Assembly (NCBI GenBank): GCA_030765055.1
Contig: CM060953.1
Coordinates: forward strand, 189,147,647 to 189,211,646
DNA length: 64,000 nt
Source of the DNA: Mantis religiosa
Taxonomy: Eukaryota; Arthropoda; Insecta; Mantodea; Mantidae
Direction: 5' to 3'
Under the pieces are notes generated by a model, which did not search any database, was not told the DNA's origin, and saw only the letters and a program-made list of their open reading frames with translations. Of the stretch, positions 1-9,432 are shown in pieces; position 1 is the stretch's first letter; each line of letters starts with the position of its first letter. The position numbers were made by a program, and so were the translations under genes.

Positions 1-397
1 AGCTATTTCAAACAGTTTTTATATGAAAAAAGTATACAGGGAAAATATAGCTATCCAGGTCCAAAGTATGCAAGGAAATAACTAAAGCTGTGCTACGAAG
101 ATGTAGTTCAGGATATTGAAAACTCCGACAACAGAATATGTGTTTCCAAAGACGAAACGGCAGATTGTATGAGGACTGTAGCGCTGGTAATTGTCAGTAC
201 AGTGACGCATGTTGGTGTGGGTTCTTTTTTGGTTCATTGTCCTTTTGAGTGCTTTGTTAGGGATGGATTACGAAGAGTTTGACGGTGAGATGGAAAGGTT
301 GGTGTTTTGTCTAATTGTCGGTGAGCTGGGATCTCTTTCTCAGGGTTCGGTTATGAAAAGTCATGCTGACCGTCTCTCTATTCCTTTATTTTCTTTG

Positions 398-470
398 GCC
401 CGGATAACTCAGTCGGTAGAGCATGAGAATCTTAATCTCAGGGTCGTGGCTTCATGCCCCACGTTGGGCG
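398..470 (+). pseudogene. tRNA-Lys(CTT)-like pseudogene, unit 1
   Basis: The 73-nt cloverleaf-like segment starts GCCCGG and ends GGGCG. Its anticodon loop is ATCTTAA, giving anticodon CTT inside a perfect TGAGA/TCTCA stem. Decay is visible: A7 faces G66, A10 faces C25, the T-stem has C53 opposite C61, and the T-loop is TTCATGC, lacking the conserved A58. The bases CCA follow directly in the genome (471-473). This looks like a dead tRNA-Lys-derived sequence and not a working gene. Confidence 0.8.
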
Positions 471-661
471 CCAGTTTGGTGTGGATTCTTTTTTGGTTCG
501 TTGTCATTTTGAGTGCTTTGTTAGGGATGGATTATGAAGGGTTTGACGGTGAGATGGAAAGGTTGGTGTTTTGTCTAATTGTCGGTGTGCTGAGATCTCT
601 TTCTCAGGGTTCGGTTATGAAAAGTCATGCTGACCGTCTCTCTATTCCTTTATTTTCTTTA

Positions 662-734
662 GCCCGGATAACTCAGTCGGTAGAGCATGAGAATCTTAAT
701 CTCAGGGTCGTGGCTTCATGCCCCACGTTGGGCG
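662..734 (+). pseudogene. tRNA-Lys(CTT)-like pseudogene, unit 2
   Basis: Same segment as in unit 1, exactly 264 bp downstream, with the same mismatches in the acceptor, D and T arms and the same genomic CCA after the discriminator base. Confidence 0.8.
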
Positions 735-925
735 CCAGTTTGGTGTGGATTCTCTTTTGGTTCGTTGTCATTTTGAGTGCTTTGTTAGGGATGGATTATG
801 AAGGGTTTGACGGTGAGATGGAAAGGTTGGTGTTTTGTCTAATTGTCGGTGTGCTGGGATCTCTTTCTCAGGGTTCGGTTATGAAAAGTCATGCTGACCG
901 TCTCTCAATTCCTTTATTTTCTTTA

Positions 926-998
926 GCCCGGATAACTCAGTCGGTAGAGCATGAGAATCTTAATCTCAGGGTCGTGGGTTCATGCCCCACGTTGGGCG
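926..998 (+). pseudogene. tRNA-Lys(CTT)-like pseudogene, unit 3 (T-stem intact)
   Basis: This copy has GTGGGTTCATGCCCCAC in the T arm, so the T-stem pairs fully, unlike the other four copies, which read GTGGC. The T-loop still lacks A58, and the A7/G66 and A10/C25 mismatches remain. It is the copy closest to a canonical tRNA-Lys. Confidence 0.8.
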
Positions 999-1189
999 CC
1001 AGTTTGGTGTGGATTCTTTTTTGGTTCGTTGTCATTTTGAGTGCTTTGTTAGGGATGGATTATGAAGGGTTTGACGGTGAGATAGAAAGGTTGGTGTTTT
1101 GTCTAATTGTCGGTGAGCTGGGATCTCTTTCTCAGGGTTCGGTTATGAAAAGTCATGCTGACCGTCTCTCTATTCCTTTATTTTCTTTA

Positions 1190-1262
1190 GCCCGGATAAC
1201 TCAGTCGGTAGAGCATGAGAATCTTAATCTCAGGGTCGTGGCTTCATGCCCCACGTTGGGCG
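1190..1262 (+). pseudogene. tRNA-Lys(CTT)-like pseudogene, unit 4
   Basis: Same 73-nt tRNA-like segment in the fourth 264-bp unit, with the C53/C61 T-stem mismatch. Confidence 0.8.
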
Positions 1263-1453
1263 CCAGTTTGGTGTGGATTCTTTTTTGGTTCGTTGTCATT
1301 TTGAGTGCTTTGTTAGGGATGGATTATGAAGGGTTTGACGGTGAGATGGAAAGGTTGGTGTTTTGTCTAATTGTCGGTGTGCTGAGATCTCTTTCTCAGG
1401 GTTCGGTTATGAAAAGTCATGCTGACCGTCTCTCTATTCCTTTATTTTCTTTA

Positions 1454-1526
1454 GCCCGGATAACTCAGTCGGTAGAGCATGAGAATCTTAATCTCAGGGT
1501 CGTGGCTTCATGCCCCACGTTGGGCG
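1454..1526 (+). pseudogene. tRNA-Lys(CTT)-like pseudogene, unit 5
   Basis: Last complete tRNA-like segment of the array. In the following unit the homology stops after the first three bases of the tRNA segment, so the array ends at a tRNA boundary. Confidence 0.8.
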
Positions 1527-1739
1527 CCAGTTTGGTGCGGGTTCTTTTTTGGTTCGTTGTCCTTTTGAGTGCTTTGGTAGGGATGGAGTATGAAGGACTT
1601 GACGGTGAGATGGAAAGGTTGGTGTTTTGTCTAATTGTCGGTGTGCTGGGATCTCTTTCTCAGGGTTCGGTTATGAAAAGTCGTGCTTACCGTCTCTCTA
1701 TTCCTTTATTTTCTTTAGCCTGGCTATCTCTTTACTCTC

Positions 1740-2505
1740 TTGCTAGCACTTTCGCTGCCTTCCTAGTTTTCCTTTCCCCTTAACGTTTTTTTACGTTGCT
1801 TTGCTAACTCCCCTTATTCCCTATTTTGCACTGTCTTCAAGACCATAACTCTGCTTCGGACTGCGACCTCGGATCCTACTTCTCTCCCAATAACACGCCT
1901 TCTTCCCGTCGTATGATGTACCAGAGTGACGCTTTTCCCCCGTCGTATTCCCATCTTCACTTTTAGCCTTTTTCGTCTATCACCACCCATTTTATATTCC
2001 TTGACTATTATACGCCTATCACGTGGTTTACTCTACATTTTATTGGCAGGGTTTATTTCTTTTATTTTCTCTTATTGGTCACTCTCGTCTGTCTTTCCTA
2101 AGCAGCAGTAACGTTTCCACCCCTTTGGGTTGTATGACTTCTCAGCGTCATAATGGTATTCTGTCATGCTTGGTTGAATTTCCCTTAAGCTTCGCATACT
2201 TTGTTGGCGTCTCAGTGTCGGGGTCTATTGTTCTATTTCCTGCCTCGTGTCTCTGTGCTCAGAAGCAACTCCTGTCCGATTATTCCTTCATTTACACTAT
2301 ATTGCTATTTCGAATATTCTTTTTAACTTTATTTCTTATATCATTTATTCCCTTTTTATTCCCATTATGCTTATTTATGATCTCTACTGCTGTATTAATT
2401 TCTAGTTATCTTTTCCCTCATTACTGAACAAAAGACTGTTTTCAGTCAATTAAATGACAGGTCAGGAGATGGCGTGAGTATAGAAAATTGTGTCAAAGAA
2501 ACGTA
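1740..2505. other. pyrimidine-rich spacer, no gene recognised
   Basis: The + strand is strongly C/T-rich. Its short hydrophobic ORFs (for example 2023-2427) follow from that composition and have no recognisable domain. Confidence 0.6.
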
Positions 2506-2509
2506 ACTA

Positions 2510-3060
2510 CTTAACCCTATAATCAAGCTGCATTGATCTTTGCTTCTTAATTCGATGGATTTCCATTTTTAAAGCAGGTGTCCAAGAGGAGCTGAACTGA
2601 AATCCAGCATCACGATTAAGCGTGCTCCTTTCAGATGAAAACACCAAAGCCTCCTTAATTCTCCGCTCCCAGTAGCTGTTGCATTTTGCCAAGATGGTCG
2701 TCTCCCGAGAAAATTGGTTCTATGGTGGTTATCAAAATAATGCTCTGCCAGCCCAGACTTCTCAGGTTGCATTAAACGAATGCTCCGTTCATGTTCGATT
2801 ATTCTAGTAGTGATGCTCCTTCCAATTTGTTCTATATACGATGTCTCACATTCACAGGGAATGCGATACACTTCCGGAACTTGGAATTCCAGTTTGTCTT
2901 TCACTAGTCTCAACAGATGTTTAATTTTCGGAGGTGGCTTGTGGATGGTCCTGATATTGCATCTGGCGAGCATTCTGCTGATTCTGCCGGATAGATTGCC
3001 GGTAGTCGAAAGGTAGATATCTAATCATCTTTTCACCTGGCTGGCTGCTGGAGAAGAAAG
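2510..3060 (-). pseudogene. Penelope-like retroelement fragment, GIY-YIG endonuclease region
   Basis: On the minus strand the 134-codon frame 2569-2973 reads NIRTIHKPPPKIKHLL, then VYRIPCECETSYIEQIGRS, then TRIIEHERSIRL and EKSGLAEH. That order matches the end of the reverse transcriptase, the linker and the GIY-YIG-type endonuclease of Penelope-like elements. The usual SYIGQTGRS core is altered to SYIEQIGRS. Upstream coding (about 2960-3060) continues in another frame, so there is at least one frameshift, and the reverse transcriptase itself is missing. This is a dead 5'-truncated fragment. Confidence 0.75.
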
Positions 3061-3214
3061 TGAACCTATTCGTCACCAGGAAAGCTTCAGGTCTTATTTT
3101 AGGCCTCAAGGTATTAGAGCGGCAATTGTTTGTTGGTTAGTGTGGCAGTCGACGATTGAAGTGTACCGCTGTGTTTTCCTTCATCTGTTTTCCTGCAGAA
3201 AAACACTGCGTCAG

Positions 3215-3452
3215 AGCCCGCCTCGGTAGTGTGATGGTAGCGTGTCTGCCTCACGTTCAAGAGGTCCCAAGTTCGGATCTCGATCAGGGTGAGTTACCCG
3301 GATAAAGTTTTTTACCAGGTTTTCCCATATCCTGAAGGACGAATTTTGGGTAAGTGTAAGACCATGGACCCTGGACTCATTTTAGCATCATTTCACCCAT
3401 TTCATATACCGTCTGATATGACTTAACGATGGAGGACATAAACTAAAACAAC
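3215..3452 (+). mobile_element. SINE family A, full copy with target-site duplication
   Basis: The tRNA-derived head has a box A-like region near 3225-3240 (GGTAGTGTGATGGTAGCG) and a box B-like region (AAGTTCGGATCTCG). It is followed by a body with 'gtgagttacccggataaag' and a tail with 'cgtctgatatgacttaacg'. It is flanked by a 15-bp direct repeat, aaaacactgNgtcag, at 3200-3214 and 3453-3467, which defines both ends. The copy ends in an A-rich stretch. The same family recurs at about 14.1, 17.1, 23.0, 29.6 and 40.9 kb and supplies the satellite at 7.3-9.4 kb. Confidence 0.92.
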
Positions 3453-3736
3453 AAAACACTGAGTCAGCCTTGAAGACAGCTGGTTATCAATTCAACGTCT
3501 TTTCACTACAGCAAAAGTTGTTTTAAATTTCTACAAGCCGGCTTTCCATATCTACGTAACCCTCGCTTTCATATTATAAAAAATTCGTAGTAGTGATATC
3601 TAGATCAAATCATTTAAATAATTTTTGAATAATTTTTCAAAAAGAACTGCCGTGACAATACTTTGTTTTTAAAGCTACTTCCTCAAGAAGTAGAAGAACA
3701 TAGTAACCAAAAATCATCGGTTGGATGATTCATTAC

Positions 3737-3815
3737 CTATGCTTGCGTATATGGGCGTGAGGCCGGCAGTTGGGTTGGCATATCTAGACCCGATCTGGGC
3801 TGTTACTCCATCAAT
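3737..3815 (+). repeat. SINE family C tail fragment
   Basis: The segment with 'gggcgtgaggccggcagt' and 'gggctgttactccat' matches the 3' part of the longer element at 52744-53078. The head is absent. Confidence 0.7.
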
Positions 3816-3934
3816 TGCCATTAACTTTTTTAAGAATAGTTTGTCCATTATTAGAGAAAATCACATGAGTGTAACGGAAGTTCTCTTACTGACCTATCAT
3901 TTTCACTCTCTTACTGTTTTATACATTATACACA

Positions 3935-4612
3935 CACGCATACGCACACGCGCACGCACTCACGCAGGCACTCACGCACTCACACTCACACACTCTCACA
4001 CTCTCACTCACTCTCTCACTCACACTCACACACTCACACTGACACTCTCACACACTCACACTCACACACTCACACTCTCACACACTCACACACTCACACT
4101 CTCAAACTCTCACACTCTCACACACTCACACACTCACACTCTCAAACTCTCACACTCTCACACACTCACACACTCACACTCTCACACACTCACACACTCA
4201 CACACTCACACACTCACACACTCTCGCACTCACACACTCACACTCTCACACACTCACACACACACTCACACACTCACACACTCACACTCTCACACTCTCA
4301 CACCCTCACACCCTCACACACTCACACCCTCACACACTCACACTCTCACACTCTCACACTCTCACACTCTCACACACTCACACACTCACACTCTCACACT
4401 CTCACACTCTCACACACTCACACTAACACACTCACAGAATCACACAATCACACACTCTCACACTCTCACACACTCACACACTCTCACACTCTCACACTCT
4501 CACACACTCACACACTCACACACCCACACACTCACACACTCACACACTCTGACACACACACACTCTGACACTCTCACACTCTGACACACTCTTACACTCA
4601 CACTCACTCACA
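3935..4612 (+). repeat. complex ACAC/ACTC microsatellite
   Basis: About 680 bp are built from imperfect CA, CACT and CACTCT blocks. The 287-codon ORF across it (3721-4584) encodes only His/Thr/Leu/Ser repeats and is an artefact. Confidence 0.95.
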
Positions 4613-5225
4613 CAGTTTTGGATTTACTGTACCAAAGCTGTATTTTAAATGACATCTCACTATCTGTGGTGAATAGATATTAGGTGAACCAACATCTGGA
4701 CTTGACTACTCTAGTTAAAATGGCCGTAATCAACTGCTAGTGCAGTTTTGCTATCTAGTCGTCGTGTGTAACGGAAAGGGACTCATCACCACTGACAAAT
4801 GAAATGCGATTGTGGGATACATCAAGGGAAACCTGTGTAGTTGGTCGTTAGGAAGGAAAACCTCGGGCTGCGGACAGGAGATCTATGCTAACGAGTCTCA
4901 TCAGCACTTTGAGCTGATAACGATGTCGGTGAAATTTACCTGCAGCTCAACGCCATTTAAGTTCCTCAACTTGCAAGGGTTCACTCACGAGTGCAATTCT
5001 CTTACTAGACTCTTTTTAATTACACTTTGGTTACTCCTACGTCACTTAGACTGACAGCACAAAGGGAAACGTTAAATTGCAAGTTGCACCTAGCACCTTG
5101 GGTGTTACTTATTTTAAATGTCTTCCGAGATCTTCTGGAATTTTAGTGGTTAATGTTTTAAGAATGATGAAATGATGCCTTCCACCAAGAATTCTATATT
5201 TATATAGAGTTACACTTTTACATAT
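4613..5225. other. no feature recognised
   Basis: AT-rich spacer with only short unrecognisable ORFs. Confidence 0.5.
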
Positions 5226-5227
5226 GA

Positions 5228-5450
5228 GTTTCCTTCACCGTTATCACGATAAAGGACGGGACTTTCTGAACTCAATTGTTACTGAGGAGGAAACTTGGAT
5301 CAAATACGGCACACCGAAAACAAAAAGATAATCACAACAATGGACGCTTCTCCAAAACAACCTCATTCCTCATTTGAAATCATTGGCGGCAACGTTCTTG
5401 AATAGGTTATTACAATGCTTGTCTACAGGTACCATAAATTTCTGAAACTT
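5228..5450 (+). pseudogene. mariner transposase scrap
   Basis: The translation gives FLNSIVTEEETWIKYGTP and, after a stop, SQQW. This is the region around the first catalytic aspartate of mariner transposases, normally TGDETW. Here that aspartate is replaced (TEEETW) and the frame is interrupted. No terminal repeats were seen, so this is a short decayed fragment. Confidence 0.6.
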
Positions 5451-5522
5451 TTAGCTTATTATGTTGAAGAGTTACCAAAGTGTACAAAACATTTGGCAAT
5501 AAAAATAATTGTTCTCTGTTAA

Positions 5523-5790
5523 TAACACTAGGGAACACGTTTTTTGTACCCGAAACAAAATAGGCTAATTCTTATGCAAAATAACTCGCTGATTCCAAAA
5601 ATGCCTCTGAAAATGCTGTATCACGTAACGTTTCTGAGATATTCTTATTCTTTTTCTTTCATATAAAATTACATAAATGAGGTATGATACCAACTCATAT
5701 AGACTTAATTTAAAATAATAGCCATTTTATTATTAAATAATATTTTTATACCTGTAAAGAATATGAATACTATTCGAAATAAATAGAACA
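5523..5790 (+). repeat. left terminal inverted repeat of RYQGRW transposon copy 1
   Basis: The inner part degrades gradually. The best-matched blocks are the outer 14 bases, the 'cccgaaacaaaatagg' block and the 'ctgattccaaaaatgcc' block. Confidence 0.8.
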
Positions 5791-5948
5791 AATTTTCCAT
5801 CTCGTAAGATTTATCAGTAAAATTAATTTTAGAGTATTATAAAAATAGTATTTACATGGATGTGCCCAACTCAAAATAAATTAAGTTGACAAGCATTTTA
5901 TAGTGAAAGAGTGGGGGAAAAGGGAAGACTATAGCCCTGGAGCAAGCA

Positions 5949-6539
5949 ATGATATGTGCCTCTAGTAGACCCAAACAAAGCTCTTCTCCGCCCACTTCAC
6001 ATAAAGCTCGGGCTAATGAAGTTTTTGTTAAAGGTTTGGACAAAAAGGGAAGTGCATTTCAGTATTTAAGAAGTATCGTTCCTAAAATAAGTGAATACAA
6101 ATTGAAGGAAGGTATATCTGTCGGTCCTCAAATAAGACTACTTCTTAAAGACAGTGTTTTTGAATCAAAGCTTAAACGTGTTGAACTGGCAGCATGGAAA
6201 TCATTTAAATCAGTGGTGGAAGGCTTCCTGGGCAATAACAAAGAAGAAAATTGTGAAACTTTAGTCTCAGAACTATTAAGGAGCTACAAAGAAATGGGTT
6301 GCCGTATGTCACTTAAAATCCACTTTTTGCACTCTCACCTTGATAGTTTCCCTACAAACCTAAGAGCTGTAGTAAGTGATGAGCAAGATGAGCGTTTTCA
6401 CCAGGACATTTCTGAGATGGAAAGACGTTACCAGGGTCGCTGGGATTCAGCCATATTGGGAGACTATTGTTGGTTCCTCAAACGGGAGAGTCAATACAAA
6501 AAAAAAAAAAAAAAAAAAAAAAATAATAATCAACAGTGA
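5949..6539 (+). pseudogene. uncharacterised transposon protein with HQDIS/RYQGRW motif (C-terminal half)
   Basis: The frame of 196 codons contains FVKGLDKKGSAFQYL, GISVGPQIRLLL, FLGNNKEENC, MSLKIHFLHSHLDSFP and then DEQDERFHQDISEMERRYQ. These match a protein type common in arthropod genomes whose activity is unknown to me. The coding sequence upstream of about 6000 continues in a different frame (LVDPNKALLRPLHIKLGLMK), so a frameshift lies near a T-run at about 6020-6026. The annotated start at 5949 is therefore not the true start. The C-terminus is replaced by a run of Lys codons from a 24-base A tract (about 6500-6523). A second copy lies at 24.5 kb and a third at 47.1 kb. Confidence 0.75.
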
Positions 6540-6574
6540 AACACTTCTGAGATAATTCAGGTATTGGTTTTCAT

Positions 6575-6862
6575 ATTTATCTTGTGTTTATTTTAATAAT
6601 GATTAATAATTATTATTATTTTCAATGTTATTTGGCAATAAAATACCTATTATTTTCAATTAATCAAATATGAGTTATCACATCATATTTCTGTAAGTTT
6701 TCATAAAAAATTATGAATACCTAAAAAACGTTACGTGATACAGAATTTTGAGGGGCATTTTTGGAATCAGCAGATCAGTTTACACAAGAATTTGCCTATT
6801 TTGTTTCGGGTATATGAAAATAATTTTTTTTTTTTTTTTTTTTTTTTTGTTCCCCAGTGTTA
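6575..6862 (-). repeat. right terminal inverted repeat of RYQGRW transposon copy 1
   Basis: Reverse complement of the left end. It carries a T(22+) tract near the outer edge that the left end lacks except as a short T run. Confidence 0.8.
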
Positions 6863-7305
6863 TCTTTTATTTATAGCGTATCGGAAGTTGAAAACACGGC
6901 CCTCACATATATCTAGAATTTTCTGCACATAACATTAGAAGTACCCTTAATTATCAACGAGTGCTGCACAGTAAACTGTAAGATATATACAAAAAACTTA
7001 TTACTTAAAAAAATGTTTTGATTAAGACATACAATTTAAGAGGAAAGAAATGTTGTAAAGTTAAAAATCTCTTGATAGATTTCTTGTCACTAGCTTTAAT
7101 TTTCAAATATTTACCTGAAATGCGAAGTCGCCATTCAGTTGTTATTTTGCTTATTGTATAAAGAGAACCCAATTTCAATGCCACCACATGGTGAAAAACT
7201 TCTAAGCGGTTTGACTCCCAAGTTCTGTTCTACATATAAGAAAATCTTTACTCTAAGGAAGTTAAGCAATGTTCCCTTTTTTTCTTCTTTTTTTTTTAAA
7301 AAAAA
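6863..7305. other. no feature recognised; ends in a T-run/A-run pair
   Basis: AT-rich spacer. Positions 7280-7312 hold a poly-T tract followed by a poly-A tract, directly before the SINE-tail satellite. Confidence 0.5.
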
Positions 7306-7309
7306 AAAA

Positions 7310-9432
7310 AAAACTTCCTCCAACATTGTGTCATTCCGGACGATGAATGAAACTATGTTCGAATTAGTCCAAAGTTCAATGAGACTAGAGGTACCAAACA
7401 TTCCCCTTGTAGGGAAAGGAAAACCCAACGCTGTGCCATACCAGACAATGAATGAAATTACGTTCAAAGGAGTATAGAGTACATAGACCTTAGAGCTACC
7501 AGACATTCATCTTTCAAGATAAGGGAAAACCTCCAACGTTAAGGCATATCGAACAATGAATTAAATGATGTTCAAACGAGTACAGGGCACATAGAGCTTA
7601 GAGTTACCAGACATTCGTCTTTCAGGATAAGGGAAAGCCTCCAGCGTTGTCATATCGGATGATGAATGAAATGATGTTCGAAAGAGTACAGGGTACACAG
7701 AGCTTAGAGTTACCAGACATTCATCTTTAAGGATAAGAGAAAACCTCCAACGTTAAGTCATATCGGACGATGAATGAAATAATGTTCAAATGAGTACAGG
7801 GTACATAGAGCTTAGAGTCACCAGACATTCATCTTTCAGGATAAGAGAAATCCTCCAACGTTAAGTCATATCGGACGATGAATGAAATGATGTTCAAATG
7901 AGTACAGGGCACATAGAGCTTAGAGCTACCAGACATTAATCTTTCAGGATAAGGGAAAGCCTCCAGCGTTGTCATATCGGATGATGAATGAAACGATTTT
8001 CGAAAGAGTACAGGGTACACAGAGCTTAGCGTTACTTGAAATACAAGTTTCAGCTAAAGGGAAACCTCCAAAGTTAAGTCATGTCGAACGTTGAATGAAA
8101 TGATGTTCAAAAGAGTACAGGGTACATAGAGCTTAGAGTCACCAGACAGTCATCTTTCAGGATAAGAGAAAACCTCCAAAGGTAAGTCATATCGGACGAT
8201 GAATGAAAGATGTTCAAATAAGTTCAGGGTGCATAGAATTTAGAGTAACCTAACATTAACCTTTCAGGATAAGGGAAAACCTCCAACGTTAAGTCATATC
8301 GGACGATGAATGAAATGATGTTCAAAAGAGTACAGGGTACATAGAGCTCAGAGTCGCCAGATATTCATCTTTCAGGATAAGAGAAAACCTCCAACGTTAC
8401 GTCATATCGGACGATGAATGAAATGATGTTCAAATGAGTACATGTACATAGAGCTTGGAGTTACTAGACCTTCATCTTTCAGGATAAGAGAAAACCTCCA
8501 ACGTTAAGTCATATCGGACGATGAATGAAATGATGTTCAAAAGAGTACAGGGTACATAGAGCTTAGAGTCACCAGACATTCATCTTTCAGGATAAGAGAA
8601 AACCTCCAACGTTATGTCATATCGGACGATGAATGAAATGATGTTCAAATGAGTACACGTACATACAGCTTGGAGTTATCAGACATTCATCTTTCAGGAT
8701 AAGAGAAAACCTCCAACGTTAAGTCATGTCGGGCGATGAATGAAATGATGTTCAAAAGAGTACAGGGTACATAGAGCTTAGAGTCACCAGATATTCATCT
8801 TTCAGGATAAGAGAAATCCTCCAACGTTACGTCATATCGGACGATGAATGAAATGATTTTCAAAAGAGTACAGGGTACATAGAGCTTAGAGTCACCAGAC
8901 ATTCATCTTTCAGGATAAGAGAAATCCTCAAACGTTAAGTCATATCGGACGATGAATGAAATGATTTTCAAAAGAGTACAGGGTACATAGAGCTTAGAGT
9001 CACCAGACATTCATCTTTCAGGATAAGAGAAAACCTCCAACGTTAAGTCATATCGGACGATGAATGAAATGATGTTCAAATGAGTACAGGGTACACAGAG
9101 CTTAGAGCAACCAGATATTCATCTTTCAGGATGATGAATGAAGGTATGTTGAAATGAGTACAGGGTACATAGAGATTGGTTTACCAGACATTCATATTTC
9201 AGGATAAGAGAAAACCTCAAACTTTAAGTCATATCGGATGATGAATGAAGGTATGTTGAAATGAGTACAGGGTACATAGAGATTGGTTTACCAGACATTC
9301 ATATTTCAGGATAAGAGAAAACCTCAAACTTTAAGTCATATCGGATGATGAATGAAGGTATGTTGAAATGAGTAAAGGGTAAATAGGGCTTAGATTTACC
9401 GGACTTTAATATTTCAGGATAAGGGAAAACCG
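7310..9432 (-). repeat. satellite of about 107 bp made of SINE A tail units, about 19-20 copies
   Basis: Each unit contains ccagacattcatctttcagg, a 'gttaagtcatatcggacgatg' block and an 'atgttcaaaNgagtacaggg' block, which is the minus-strand reading of the SINE A tail. Anchor positions 7501, 7609, 7715, 7823 and 7931 give periods of 106-108 bp. Some units are deleted or diverged (about 8030 and 9120). No tRNA-like head occurs inside the array. A degenerate head may follow the last unit at 9420-9490. This is consistent with tandem expansion inside one reverse-oriented SINE A copy. Confidence 0.9.

Larger units (their letters stand above)
211..1717 (+). repeat. 264-bp tandem array, 5 full units plus one partial
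   Basis: Units begin near 211, 475, 739, 1003, 1267 and 1531, with an exact period of 264 bp and only a few substitutions between copies. Each full unit has about 187 bp of T/G-rich sequence followed by a 73-nt tRNA-Lys-like segment. The sixth unit runs into the first bases of the tRNA segment (gcc at 1718-1720) and then diverges. Because 264 is a multiple of 3, one frame stays open across the array and gives a 524-codon ORF (209-1783) of identical 88-residue blocks. I treat that ORF as an artefact of the period, since its frame reads straight through the tRNA-like sequence. The near identity of the units suggests recent amplification or homogenisation. Confidence 0.95.
5523..6862 (+). mobile_element. 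DNA transposon with long terminal inverted repeats, RYQGRW family (copy 1)
   Basis: The left end (taacactaggg, from 5523) and the right end (ccccagtgtta, to 6862) are reverse complements. The similarity extends inward over about 200-270 bp, for example 'cccgaaacaaaatagg' and 'ctgtatcacgtaacgtt' on the left against their complements on the right. The element is about 1.34 kb and holds one ORF, 5949-6539. No clear target-site duplication is visible. Related terminal sequences occur at 24940-25117 and 44108-44292. The protein family is known to me only as uncharacterised insect proteins, so I do not assign a superfamily. Confidence 0.82.

Noticed and set aside
398..1526. Functional tRNA-Lys gene cluster
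   Set aside because: Conserved T-loop A58 is missing, and the D-stem and acceptor mismatches occur in every copy, so box B function is doubtful.
209..1783. 524-codon ORF with 88-residue repeats as a real repeat protein
   Set aside because: The frame stays open only because the repeat unit is a multiple of three, and it runs through tRNA-like sequence. There is no recognised domain.
3721..4584. 287-codon His/Thr/Ser-rich protein
   Set aside because: It is the translation of a CA/ACTC microsatellite.
7310..9432. CRISPR-like array
   Set aside because: Whole units of about 107 bp are similar, with no alternation of short identical repeats and unique spacers, and they derive from a SINE. The context is eukaryotic.
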